Below are positions 1 through 5,881 of a stretch of 6,230 nucleotides of DNA, piece after piece; positions within the stretch are counted from its first letter, which is position 1, and every line of letters begins with the position of its first letter. Source of the DNA: an uncultured Collinsella sp. (GTDB lineage Bacteria; Actinomycetota; Coriobacteriia; Coriobacteriales; Coriobacteriaceae); assembly GCA_900756945.1 (NCBI GenBank), contig CAAELZ010000012.1, forward strand, positions 1-6,230, given 5' to 3'. The notes beneath the pieces were generated by a model. It searched no databases. It was given only the letters and a program-made list of their open reading frames with translations, and had not been told where the DNA came from. A program made the position numbers and the translations under genes.

Positions 1-34
1 ATGCCCCGTCCACGCAATCACGTGGACGGGGCAT
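1..34 (-). terminator. Probable intrinsic terminator of the alpha-glucoside PTS operon
   Basis: A perfect inverted repeat with 14-bp arms (1-14 and 21-34) and a 6-base loop, starting 34 bases after the stop codon of the GH4 gene. The arms are GC-rich (ATGCCCCGTCCACG and its complement). The U-tract expected for minus-strand transcription would lie left of base 1 and cannot be seen. On the plus strand the stem is followed by TGCTCT, not a U-tract, so a minus-strand role is preferred. It may also end a convergent gene beyond the left edge. Confidence 0.85.
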
Positions 35-68
35 TGCTCTAGGTATGCGGCCAGCGACCCTGTTGCCT

Positions 69-1451
69 TTACTTAAGCTCGGGCCAGAAGTCCTTGTTGG
101 CCTCGATCATGTCGTCGAGAACCTCCTTGGCGACCTTCATCGACGGCACGGTCTTGTTGAGTGTGAAGGCCTTGAGCGCCTTCTCGTACGAACCCTCGAT
201 CGTAGCCTCGACCACGAGCTTCTCGGAGTTCAGCTGCTGCATCATAAGACCTTGCTGGAACAGAGGAATGTTGTCGCGGCTGATGACCTCGGGGCCGTTC
301 TTGCCAATGTAGGCAGGCAGCTCGACCATAGCGTCGTAGGGCATGTTGGGGATAGCGCCCTTGTTCTCGCAAATGACCAGGAAGCGCTGCTTGGTGTCGT
401 TCTTCAGAGCGATAGCCAGGTCGGCAATCCAGTCGCCGTGGCTGCCCGCATAGAACGTGCTCTCGTCGATCTCGCCCGTCTTCTCGTAGTGATCGATACC
501 ATCAAAGAGGTTCTTCTCACGCGTCTCCTCAACCTCGTTAGCACGGGTGCGCTCGGGGTTGGAATGCTCGACGAACTCCTTCTGCTGCAGGTAGTAGTTC
601 AGGTACGTGTTGGGCAGGTACTCCGGGAAGCACTCCATGATCTCGTACTCGCCCTTCCAGACGTAGTACCAGCTGCCCTTGGTGTGACGGTTCTGCTCGG
701 GATGCTCGTCAGTAGCCTCCTCGGGCTTCTTTGCCATGAGCGAGCCCATGCCCTTGAGGTAGGAGTCGGGCAGTAGAATCTCGTGCTCCTTGATGTACTC
801 GCGCAGCTGCGGCAGGACCTCCTCGCCCTTGTGGCGGATCGAGGTGAACCAACCAAAGTGGTTGAGGCCAAAGTAATCGTACTCGACATCCTTCTTGTCG
901 ATATCGAGCGCGGCGCAGACCACGTCGATGATCGCGATCGGCATGTCGCAGATGTTGATGATACGAGCGTTGGGGCGCAGCACACGGCAGCCCTCGGAGA
1001 CGATGGCGGCAGGGTTGGAGTAGTTGAGAATCCAGTAGTCCTTCTTGGCGTACTTCTCAACGTCATCGATCAGCTCGACCATGGGGAAGATGGTGCGCAT
1101 GCCGTAGGCAAGGCCGCCGCAACCGCAGGTCTCCTGACCAACGCAGCCGTGACGCAGCGGAATCTTCTCGTCCTGCTCGCGCATGGCGTAGCCGCCCACG
1201 CGCATCTGGGCAAACACGAAGCTCGCGTCGGTAAAAGCCGTCTTTTTGTCGGTGGTCACCGTGAGCTTGATGTCCAGGCCAAGGTCCTCGTGCAAAATCC
1301 AGTCCACGAGCACGCCGATCTTGCGCTGGCGCTCCTCGTTGATGTCGTACAGACGAATCTCGTCAACGTCGAGCTCGTCCTTGCGCAGAGCGATGGACTT
1401 GACGATGCCGGGGGTAAAGGTGGATCCGCCACCACACAGAGTAATGATCAT
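69..1451 (-). CDS. Glycoside hydrolase family 4, probable 6-phospho-alpha-glucosidase
   Basis: Cytoplasmic enzyme predicted to hydrolyse 6-phospho-alpha-glucosides (for example maltose 6-phosphate) delivered by the PTS permease encoded just upstream. It has 460 residues, close to the usual 440-450 for the family. Visible signatures: an N-terminal dinucleotide-binding start with GGGST at 7-11; GQETCG at 105-110; NYSNPAA at 143-149; CDMP at 168-171; GLNHFGW at 195-201; NPERTRANE near 298-306. In GH4 the Cys of CDMP and the His of NHFGW ligate the catalytic metal (usually Mn2+), and catalysis uses NAD+ in an oxidation-elimination mechanism. The CDMP form is typical of phospho-alpha-glucosidases (GlvA, MalH), against CNxP in phospho-beta-glucosidases. 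The ATG lies 3 bases after the permease stop, with AGAAGGAG inside the permease's last codons, so translation is probably coupled. Exact substrate is unproven. Confidence 0.93.
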   Translation of the reverse strand: MIITLCGGGSTFTPGIVKSIALRKDELDVDEIRLYDINEERQRKIGVLVDWILHEDLGLDIKLTVTTDKKTAFTDASFVFAQMRVGGYAMREQDEKIPLRHGCVGQETCGCGGLAYGMRTIFPMVELIDDVEKYAKKDYWILNYSNPAAIVSEGCRVLRPNARIINICDMPIAIIDVVCAALDIDKKDVEYDYFGLNHFGWFTSIRHKGEEVLPQLREYIKEHEILLPDSYLKGMGSLMAKKPEEATDEHPEQNRHTKGSWYYVWKGEYEIMECFPEYLPNTYLNYYLQQKEFVEHSNPERTRANEVEETREKNLFDGIDHYEKTGEIDESTFYAGSHGDWIADLAIALKNDTKQRFLVICENKGAIPNMPYDAMVELPAYIGKNGPEVISRDNIPLFQQGLMMQQLNSEKLVVEATIEGSYEKALKAFTLNKTVPSMKVAKEVLDDMIEANKDFWPELK

Positions 1452-1454
1452 TGT

Positions 1455-3071
1455 TTACTGCTCCTTCTCAATTGCGTTTTCGACCTTGTCACGCATCTCG
1501 GCGACCTTCATGCCAAAGATGATCTGGATATTGTTGCCGTTGCGGTTGATGCCGCTGTTGGGCACGTGGTTGATGAGGTCCTCATCGATGAGGTCCGGGT
1601 TCTTAACGTTCACGCGGAGACGCGTAAAGCAGTTCTCGAGCTCCTCGATGTTGTCCTTGCCACCAAGACCTGCGACCAGGTCGGCAATGCCCGCATCGAC
1701 GCCCTCTGCAGGAGCTGCGGCAACAGCGCCCTGCTTCACCGCGACAGACGCGGCGGCCTCGCCCTCGGCAACGGACTCAGCAAGCTCGGACTCTTCCTCG
1801 CGACCAGGCGTGTGGAGGTTGAGCTTCTTAATAAGGAAGGTGAAGAGGAAGAAGTACAGAGCGGCGTTGACGACTCCGAGCACAAGCATAACCGGCCAGT
1901 TGGTCTTGTCGACACCGAGGACCAGGTTGGAAACCACGATGTTGATGATGCCGCCTGCAGTCGAAGCGGGCACGGAGAGGACCTTGAGCAGGACCAGGAA
2001 GATGCCGGAAAGAACCGAGTGAACGACAAAGAGCACGGGAGCGGCAAAGACAAAGAGGAAGTCCATGGGCTCGGTGACACAGGAGAGCACGGCGGTGATG
2101 ATCAGCGGGATGATAACGGCCTTGGTCTTATCCTTGTTCCCCTTGTAAGCGGTGAAGATAAAGGCGAGACCGATACCGATGTAGGGCCACAGGTTGTTGA
2201 AGGTGTAGCTGTTGAAGTAGGTGCTATCGGAGAAGGGTTGGCCCGTCATTGCCATCTCGGCGACACGGATGGGATAGGCGCCGGCGATAACCTGATCACC
2301 CAGCGTAAGGGTGCCGCCCACATCGGAGAACTGGAACGGGGTGTAGATGAGGTGGTGCAGACCGGTGGGAACGAGCAGCTTGTTGAGCATGCCGTAGATA
2401 AACAGACCGATGTTGCCCGACTCCTTAATGATACCGGCAACGGAGGAGATGGCACCCTGAACCGGAGGCCAAACGATGCAGAAGCCAGCACCCATGATCC
2501 AGGAAATGATGATCATGATCAGGAACGGAAAACGAACGCCCGAGAACATCGAAAGGGCAATGGGGAACTGCTTGTTCGAGTACTTGTTGAACACGGCACC
2601 GGTGATGCAACCAAGAATGATGCCGCCAAACACGCCGGTATCGAGCACCTGAATGCCCATAACGGTGCTCTGGCCGGTTCCGGTAAGACCGAGCATGCCG
2701 CTCGCTTCGGCAAGAGAGCCGGTGGCGTTGAGCACGATGTTGTTAGCCTGCAGGAACAGGAAGAACGACATCAGGGCAATCAGCGAAGCATGGCCCTTGT
2801 TCTTCTTTGCCATGGCGCCGGCGATGCCCACGCAGAACAGAATCGAGAGGTTGTTGATGATAAACATCAGCGACTGATAGACAACGGCGCCCACAAGCTG
2901 GAACGGACCGGAGCCCAGCACAGGGATCACGGCGCAGATGGTCTTGTTGGTCAGAATAATGCCCACGATGAGCAGAATGCCGGCAACCGAGAGATACATC
3001 ATCGGCTGAACGATTGACTTCGCGAACACCTCCAACGGCGCTTTGAAATTGAACTTCTTTTTTGCGGTCAT
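1455..3071 (-). CDS. PTS EIICB permease, alpha-glucoside/maltose type
   Basis: Membrane transporter of the glucose-family PTS that imports a sugar and phosphorylates it. The protein has 538 residues. A basic N-terminus (MTAKKKFNFK) leads into an EIIC domain of about ten hydrophobic segments (residues about 20-420) with GLHHLIY near 237-243 and the conserved TEP motif near 333-335. A Glu/Ala-rich linker (about 422-465) leads to an EIIB domain with the phosphorylation site NCFTRLR, Cys at 481, and a typical IIFGMKV end motif. There is no EIIA domain, which fits the separate EIIA gene in the operon. I chose the ATG at 3071 over an in-frame TTG at 3098, because a strong Shine-Dalgarno sequence sits 7 bases before the ATG and would be inside the longer form. 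The GH4 neighbour points to alpha-glucosides; other glucosides remain possible. Confidence 0.93.
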   Translation of the reverse strand: MTAKKKFNFKAPLEVFAKSIVQPMMYLSVAGILLIVGIILTNKTICAVIPVLGSGPFQLVGAVVYQSLMFIINNLSILFCVGIAGAMAKKNKGHASLIALMSFFLFLQANNIVLNATGSLAEASGMLGLTGTGQSTVMGIQVLDTGVFGGIILGCITGAVFNKYSNKQFPIALSMFSGVRFPFLIMIIISWIMGAGFCIVWPPVQGAISSVAGIIKESGNIGLFIYGMLNKLLVPTGLHHLIYTPFQFSDVGGTLTLGDQVIAGAYPIRVAEMAMTGQPFSDSTYFNSYTFNNLWPYIGIGLAFIFTAYKGNKDKTKAVIIPLIITAVLSCVTEPMDFLFVFAAPVLFVVHSVLSGIFLVLLKVLSVPASTAGGIINIVVSNLVLGVDKTNWPVMLVLGVVNAALYFFLFTFLIKKLNLHTPGREEESELAESVAEGEAAASVAVKQGAVAAAPAEGVDAGIADLVAGLGGKDNIEELENCFTRLRVNVKNPDLIDEDLINHVPNSGINRNGNNIQIIFGMKVAEMRDKVENAIEKEQ

Positions 3072-3078
3072 AGCGGTA

Positions 3079-3090
3079 CTCCCCTTCCTT
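3079..3090 (-). promoter_or_regulatory. Ribosome binding site deciding the EIICB start
   Basis: The minus strand reads AAGGAAGGGGAG, then 7 bases, then ATG at 3071. This strong, well-spaced site supports the ATG and argues against the upstream in-frame TTG at 3098. Confidence 0.8.
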
Positions 3091-3110
3091 TTCCGCAAAT
3101 TAAGACAGAT

Positions 3111-3163
3111 GTGCCCTGGACAAGACCGTGAGCCTTGCCTTATATCAATCGATGTGTGGGCAC
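3111..3163 (-). other. Intercistronic RNA stem-loop between antiterminator and permease genes
   Basis: In the 99-base gap before the permease gene, the minus-strand RNA can pair GTGCCC (3163-3158) with GGGCAC (3116-3111). Inside this, GGCAAGGC (3139-3132) can pair with GTCTTGTC (3126-3119), giving 8 bp including two G-U pairs around a 5-base loop. The G-U pairs would be mismatches in the opposite strand, which favours a role in the operon mRNA. No good U-tract follows, so it is not a clear terminator. It could be a processing or stability element that sets the ratio of regulator to transporter. Confidence 0.4.
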
Positions 3164-3170
3164 GTTATGC

Positions 3171-4037
3171 CTAGAGACCAGGTTCTCCAAGCAGGTTAAC
3201 AATGTGATATGCGAGATAACTCTTCTCGGCATCGGTAACGACAACGTTATAGGTAGACGCTAAGTGGTCGGCAATTGACTCCGCACACGAGAACGCCCTC
3301 GGATACGCCGTTTCATCGATACGGAACAGCGCGTCGCCATTGACCTGCCCCGCCGCGGGATCGAGCGCCCGCTGCGCAAAAAACTGCAGATGGCGAACGA
3401 AACGCTCGTACGGCAACGAGGTGACGTCAAGGGTCGTGGCATAGTGCTCGGAAACAATCGCGAGCACGTCGCGAACAAGCTGGACCGAAACAATCAGACG
3501 GTCAGAGCGCTGCGGCATGGTGGCGTTGACGATATGCAGCGTAATAAAACCCTGCTCTTCTTCGCTCATCTGGATGCCCATATACTCCTTGATAATCTGC
3601 AGCGCACGGCCCGCAAGCGCATACTCCTTGCGATAGAACTGCTGGATCTCGAGCAGCAACGGATTCTCGCAGGGAACGCCCTTGCGCTCGCGATCGAGGG
3701 CGAGGCTGATATGGTCTGCGAGAGCGATGAGGATCTTGTCATTGATATCGACATTGAGCTCTCGACGAAGCATCTGAACGATGTCCTCGGAAATCACGAG
3801 GTTGACGGTGGGGATGGACTCCAAAAGATGTGCCAAGCGGTCAATCGTACGCGAATCCTGAGAAGTGCCCTCCTGCAGCGCATAGGTCTTTTCGACCGAT
3901 GCTTCATCGATGGCGTCGCCGGCATGACGGCCAAAGCAGAGGCCTCGACCGATGACGATGAGCTCGGAGCCATCGTCCGAAGTGACCATTGCGACGTTAT
4001 TGTTGAAAACTCGCTTGATAACCACGGTACCCACCAC
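3171..4037 (-). CDS. PRD-containing transcription antiterminator, BglG/LicT family
   Basis: RNA-binding regulator that, in this family, binds a RAT hairpin in leader RNA and prevents termination, controlled by PTS phosphorylation. It has 288 residues against about 277 for LicT. Order: CAT RNA-binding domain about 1-56 (FNNNVAMV, then VIGRGLCFGRHAGD), PRD1 about 65-170, PRD2 about 172-285. All four regulatory histidines known from LicT have counterparts: H109 (ADHI), H168 (LHIVNA), H216 (RHLQFFAQR) and H278 (YHIV). The start is uncertain. No ATG is available; GTG codons occur at residues 1, 2, 5 and 6, and alignment to LicT would favour residue 5 (about 4025). Only weak Shine-Dalgarno sequence is visible, so translation may be coupled to the EIIA gene, which stops 6 bases upstream. 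The likely target is the leader before EIIA. Confidence 0.92.
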   Translation of the reverse strand: MVGTVVIKRVFNNNVAMVTSDDGSELIVIGRGLCFGRHAGDAIDEASVEKTYALQEGTSQDSRTIDRLAHLLESIPTVNLVISEDIVQMLRRELNVDINDKILIALADHISLALDRERKGVPCENPLLLEIQQFYRKEYALAGRALQIIKEYMGIQMSEEEQGFITLHIVNATMPQRSDRLIVSVQLVRDVLAIVSEHYATTLDVTSLPYERFVRHLQFFAQRALDPAAGQVNGDALFRIDETAYPRAFSCAESIADHLASTYNVVVTDAEKSYLAYHIVNLLGEPGL

Positions 4038-4043
4038 AAGAAT

Positions 4044-4556
4044 TTACTCGGAAAGCCAGACGACAGGCTCTTTAACAGCAACAGGGCCGGAAGCATGCTC
4101 ACGAAGAGTCGAGTTCTCCGAGCGCTCGCACACGATAACGAAGACCGTGGGGTCGAAGCCAGCGGCGCGAACCGCGTCGAAATCGACCTCGACGAGGGGC
4201 TGGCCTGCGTCGACATGGTCACCCTGGGCAACAAGCGCATGGAAGCCCTTGCCCTCAAGTTTAACAGTGTCGATTCCGATGTGCAGCATCACCTGAGCAG
4301 AGCTGTCGTCGGACATAATGCCCAGCGCGTGCTCAGTCGGAAACAGCGCCGCGACGGTACCGGAAACAGGAGCGCACACGGTCTTCTCTTGGGGAACCAC
4401 GGCAACGCCATCGCCCACGGCACGGCTGCTAAAAGCGGGGTCATTGGTATTTTCTAGATGAACAAGCTCGCCAGAAACGGGAGCGAGGATTTCGAACTCG
4501 GAGGTCGCAGTCTTCTGCTCATCCGAACCGCCCATCAGGCGAGAAAAGAAACCCAT
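4044..4556 (-). CDS. PTS glucose-family EIIA protein (Crr-like)
   Basis: Soluble phosphocarrier that accepts phosphate from HPr and passes it to the EIIB cysteine of the permease encoded downstream. It has 170 residues and resembles E. coli EIIA-Glc (169 residues) along its length: APVSGE at 25-30, VGDGVAVVP at 47-55, APVSGTV at 62-68, TEHALGI at 74-80 and LHIGIDTVKLEGKGF at 91-105. H92 matches the phosphorylated histidine (H90 of E. coli) and H76 the second active-site histidine (H75). The ATG at 4556 is chosen because GAAGGGA lies 9 bases upstream; longer in-frame starts at 4574 and 4619 lack a ribosome binding site, and 4619 would overlap the leader hairpins. First gene of the operon. It may also serve other glucose-family permeases lacking EIIA. 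Confidence 0.93.
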   Translation of the reverse strand: MGFFSRLMGGSDEQKTATSEFEILAPVSGELVHLENTNDPAFSSRAVGDGVAVVPQEKTVCAPVSGTVAALFPTEHALGIMSDDSSAQVMLHIGIDTVKLEGKGFHALVAQGDHVDAGQPLVEVDFDAVRAAGFDPTVFVIVCERSENSTLREHASGPVAVKEPVVWLSE

Positions 4557-4565
4557 GGTGGCATG

Positions 4566-4572
4566 TCCCTTC
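4566..4572 (-). promoter_or_regulatory. Ribosome binding site of the EIIA gene
   Basis: The minus strand reads GAAGGGA, 9 bases before the ATG at 4556. It lies 9 bases after the 3' arm of the larger leader hairpin, so that hairpin does not directly cover it. Confidence 0.65.
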
Positions 4573-4581
4573 ATAAATATA

Positions 4582-4644
4582 GCCCAACCAAAATCAAGCG
4601 AATGCATCCATAGAGACACACCCGTTCAAAGACTTTGGTTAGGC
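4582..4644 (-). promoter_or_regulatory. Leader hairpin B, candidate terminator or attenuator stem
   Basis: In the minus-strand RNA, GCCTAACCAAAGTC (4644-4631) can pair over all 14 positions with GATTTTGGTTGGGC (4595-4582): twelve Watson-Crick and two G-U pairs, around a 35-base loop. Both wobble pairs would be A-C mismatches in plus-strand RNA. The stem is followed by TATATTTAT, which is U-rich but broken by As, so the terminator role is plausible rather than clear. Its 5' arm contains the 3' arm of hairpin A, so both cannot form fully at once. Confidence 0.5.
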
Positions 4645-4668
4645 CCACGTCCGAGGGACTCGGTAACC
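4637..4668 (-). promoter_or_regulatory. Leader hairpin A, RAT-like antiterminator candidate
   Basis: In the minus-strand RNA, GGTTA (4668-4664) pairs with TAACC (4641-4637), and CCGAG (4663-4659) pairs with CTCGG (4655-4651) around a 3-base loop; a 9-base bulge lies on the 3' side. The core GTTACCG...CGGAC resembles GTTACTG...CAGGC of known BglG/LicT/SacY RAT sites, with the T-A pair replaced by C-G. The outer stem does not follow the RAT consensus, so this is a candidate only. Its place in the leader of an operon that encodes a PRD antiterminator supports it. Confidence 0.45.
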
Positions 4669-4693
4669 TTCCGCATTTCTTTTTACGGGAGTT

Positions 4694-4721
4694 ATTGTAG
4701 ACAAGCCCAAAGCCAGAACAA
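4694..4721 (-). promoter_or_regulatory. Probable promoter of the PTS operon
   Basis: Minus-strand -10 TACAAT (4699-4694, five of six to TATAAT) and -35 TTGTTC (4721-4716) are 16 bases apart. An A-rich run (GAAGAAAAAATA) lies upstream near 4741-4752. A start near 4687 would give a leader of about 130 bases that holds both hairpins A and B, the usual geometry for antitermination control. Confidence 0.55.
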
Positions 4722-4738
4722 TCATTATGACCGGTGAG

Positions 4739-4767
4739 CGGTATTTTTTCTTCGATAAACGGTATTT
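4739..4767. repeat. CGGTATTT direct repeat, 21 bases apart
   Basis: CGGTATTT occurs at 4739-4746 and again at 4760-4767, a 21-base offset (two helical turns), immediately upstream of the -35 box of the PTS promoter. This could be an activator site or part of an AT-rich UP element; no family can be named. Confidence 0.35.
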
Positions 4768-4771
4768 ATGC

Positions 4772-4825
4772 GGCACTTAGGGACGTTCCTTTCCCGCCGG
4801 CACCCAGGGACACTCCTTGCAGCAA
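4772..4825. repeat. Degenerate 27-base tandem repeat
   Basis: Two adjacent 27-base units (4772-4798 and 4799-4825) share GGCAC..AGGGAC..TCCTT. Sixteen of the first twenty positions match and the four differences are all transitions; the last seven positions have diverged. It fills the gap between the EFR1 gene stop and the PTS promoter. No convincing U-tailed terminator hairpin is seen here. Confidence 0.5.
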
Positions 4826-4836
4826 TTTCGCATGCG

Positions 4837-5598
4837 TTAGATGAAGAGCTCGCATTCCTTCCGCACGACGCAAGCCTTGCTCAGCATCTGGGAAACAGCG
4901 GATAGCTTGTTGGGATCAAGCTTGCGAGCGCCTCGCGGGCATACGGCGATGCAGCGCATGCAGGAGATGCACGCCTCGTCAGCTGCTCGCTTGGGGTCGC
5001 CCTTGTCGATAGCACAAACGGGACACGCCGCGGCGCATGCACCGCAGGAGACGCATTCCTCTGTTGCCTCGGGTGCCATACGGCGACCTCCAGCTTGTTT
5101 ATAAGGACGATTGCCGGGGATAGAGGGCTCGGACGCATCCTCAGCCAACAGCTTTTGCTGAATTTGCTGCGCAAACTCTGCGAGCTGCGCCGCATCCTGC
5201 GCATCCGGTCGCCCAGCAGCAAACTGACGAGCAACGGAATGCTCAGCAATAGCAGAAACAGCTGCAACCACCCTAAATCCGGCGCGCTTCGCAACGTCCT
5301 CCAGCTCTACGAGCGTGTCCTCAAACGCGCGGTTTCCGTATACACAAACCAAAACAGCCCGAGCCCCGTTGCCGCGCACCATGCCCAACCGGTCAGCCAC
5401 CACAGCCGGGATTCTACCGGCATACGCCGGCACAGAGATTACGGCCACGTCGTCCTCAGTCATCGAGACAGCGCTGAAATCTAGCCCGCTATCGGTCAGA
5501 TCGACGGTAACGGTATTATTGTCCAGCGCCCCGGCCACAAGGCCAGACACCTTCCGCGTTCCACCCGTCGGACTAAACACAATTTCGAATACGCTCAT
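4837..5598 (-). CDS. EFR1 family flavodoxin-like/bis-4Fe-4S ferredoxin protein
   Basis: Predicted cytoplasmic electron-transfer protein of 253 residues. The N-terminal part (about 1-150) is flavodoxin-like: a beta strand MSVFEIVFS is followed by the FMN phosphate-loop motif SPTGGTRK at 9-16, and VPAYAGRIP (56-64) and CVYGNRAFED (85-94) fit the other flavin-contacting loops. A polar linker (about 152-178) joins a ferredoxin domain with two complete 4Fe-4S motifs: cysteines 182, 185, 188, 192 and 210, 213, 216, 220, each set ending in CP. Four further cysteines (85, 195, 243, 249) lie outside the motifs. The ATG at 5598 is preceded by GGGAGAGGG with a 7-base spacing. Redox partner and substrate are unknown. 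It is transcribed towards the PTS operon, but a 280-base gap with its own promoter suggests a separate unit. Confidence 0.9.
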   Translation of the reverse strand: MSVFEIVFSPTGGTRKVSGLVAGALDNNTVTVDLTDSGLDFSAVSMTEDDVAVISVPAYAGRIPAVVADRLGMVRGNGARAVLVCVYGNRAFEDTLVELEDVAKRAGFRVVAAVSAIAEHSVARQFAAGRPDAQDAAQLAEFAQQIQQKLLAEDASEPSIPGNRPYKQAGGRRMAPEATEECVSCGACAAACPVCAIDKGDPKRAADEACISCMRCIAVCPRGARKLDPNKLSAVSQMLSKACVVRKECELFI

Positions 5599-5662
5599 CG
5601 AGGCACCCTCTCCCTACGCCTGGCAACGCGTCAAGCCGTTTTCACATTCAGACAGAGTATAC

Positions 5663-5697
5663 GGCGCATGGGGGGGAGCTCCCCGTTTCGGTGCGCC
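5663..5697. repeat. Nested GC-rich palindrome upstream of the EFR1 gene
   Basis: GGCGCA (5663-5668) and TGCGCC (5692-5697) form an outer inverted repeat around the perfect 12-base palindrome GGGGAGCTCCCC (5673-5684). A run of seven Gs (5670-5676) lies within it. On the minus strand it sits just upstream of a -10-like TATACT (5661-5656), where a -35 box would be expected; no -35 match is present, so an activator or repressor site is possible. Confidence 0.5.
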
Positions 5698-5740
5698 AGG
5701 CACCCCAATGCACCCACCCTACGCTGTCTGCCTCTTCGTT

Positions 5741-5777
5741 TTGTATAAATTACGGTACAGATTGTATATATTTACGG
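5741..5777. repeat. AT-rich direct repeat, operator-like
   Basis: TTGTATAAATTACGG (5741-5755) and TTGTATATATTTACGG (5762-5777) differ by one substitution and one inserted base, with starts 21 bases apart, about two helical turns. The sequence contrasts with its GC-rich surroundings. It could be a double site for a DNA-binding regulator or an AT-rich promoter region. Confidence 0.5.
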
Positions 5778-5806
5778 GATACCGCCGCGTTCTCCTGAGG
5801 TACCCC
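5776..5806 (-). other. Imperfect hairpin next to the AT-rich repeat
   Basis: The minus-strand RNA can pair GGGGTACC (5806-5799) with GGTATCCC (5783-5776): 8 bp with one G-U pair and a 15-base loop. In plus-strand RNA that pair is an A-C mismatch, a weak hint for minus-strand transcription. No U-tract follows. Confidence 0.3.
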
Positions 5807-5814
5807 ATCCTGGC

Positions 5815-5838
5815 CCGTGCAAAAAACGGAGTATTCTG
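5815..5838 (+). repeat. Inverted motif pair, left copy
   Basis: CCGTGCA, six bases (AAAAAC), then GGAGTATTCTG. The same arrangement, with identical spacing, recurs on the minus strand at 6052-6029. Eighteen fixed positions match exactly while the six-base spacer differs. Confidence 0.55.
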
Positions 5839-5881
5839 CAACGTGACCGCGCCAGCACCGCCGCGGGTGGGCAAAACTGTA

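Noticed and set aside
45..776. A 243-codon plus-strand frame opposite the 3' part of the GH4 gene
   Set aside because: Leu/Val-rich shadow of the GH4 gene, for the same codon-use reason; no ribosome binding site.
783..3017. A 744-codon open frame on the plus strand, opposite the permease and GH4 genes
   Set aside because: It is antisense to two well-supported genes. GC-rich genes avoid TTA, CTA and TCA codons, which leaves the opposite frame open. The translation is low in hydrophobic patterning, His/Asp/Gly-rich, and matches no family.
3072..3098. TTG start that would lengthen the permease by nine residues
   Set aside because: The strong Shine-Dalgarno sequence at 3079-3090 would then be inside the gene, and the ATG at 3071 is ideally spaced from it.
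3390..4457. A 355-codon plus-strand frame opposite the PRD and EIIA genes
   Set aside because: Antisense shadow of two genes whose conserved histidines and domains are intact on the minus strand.
4741..4836. Terminator for the EFR1 gene
   Set aside because: The 8-base palindrome CGCATGCG next to the stop and a 5-bp ATAAA/TTTAT stem are too weak, and no GC-rich stem with a U-tract is present.
5626..5635. TTGACG as a -35 box close to the EFR1 gene on the minus strand
   Set aside because: The bases 16-18 further on are AGAGGG-like ribosome-binding sequence, not a -10 box, and the spacing would leave almost no leader.
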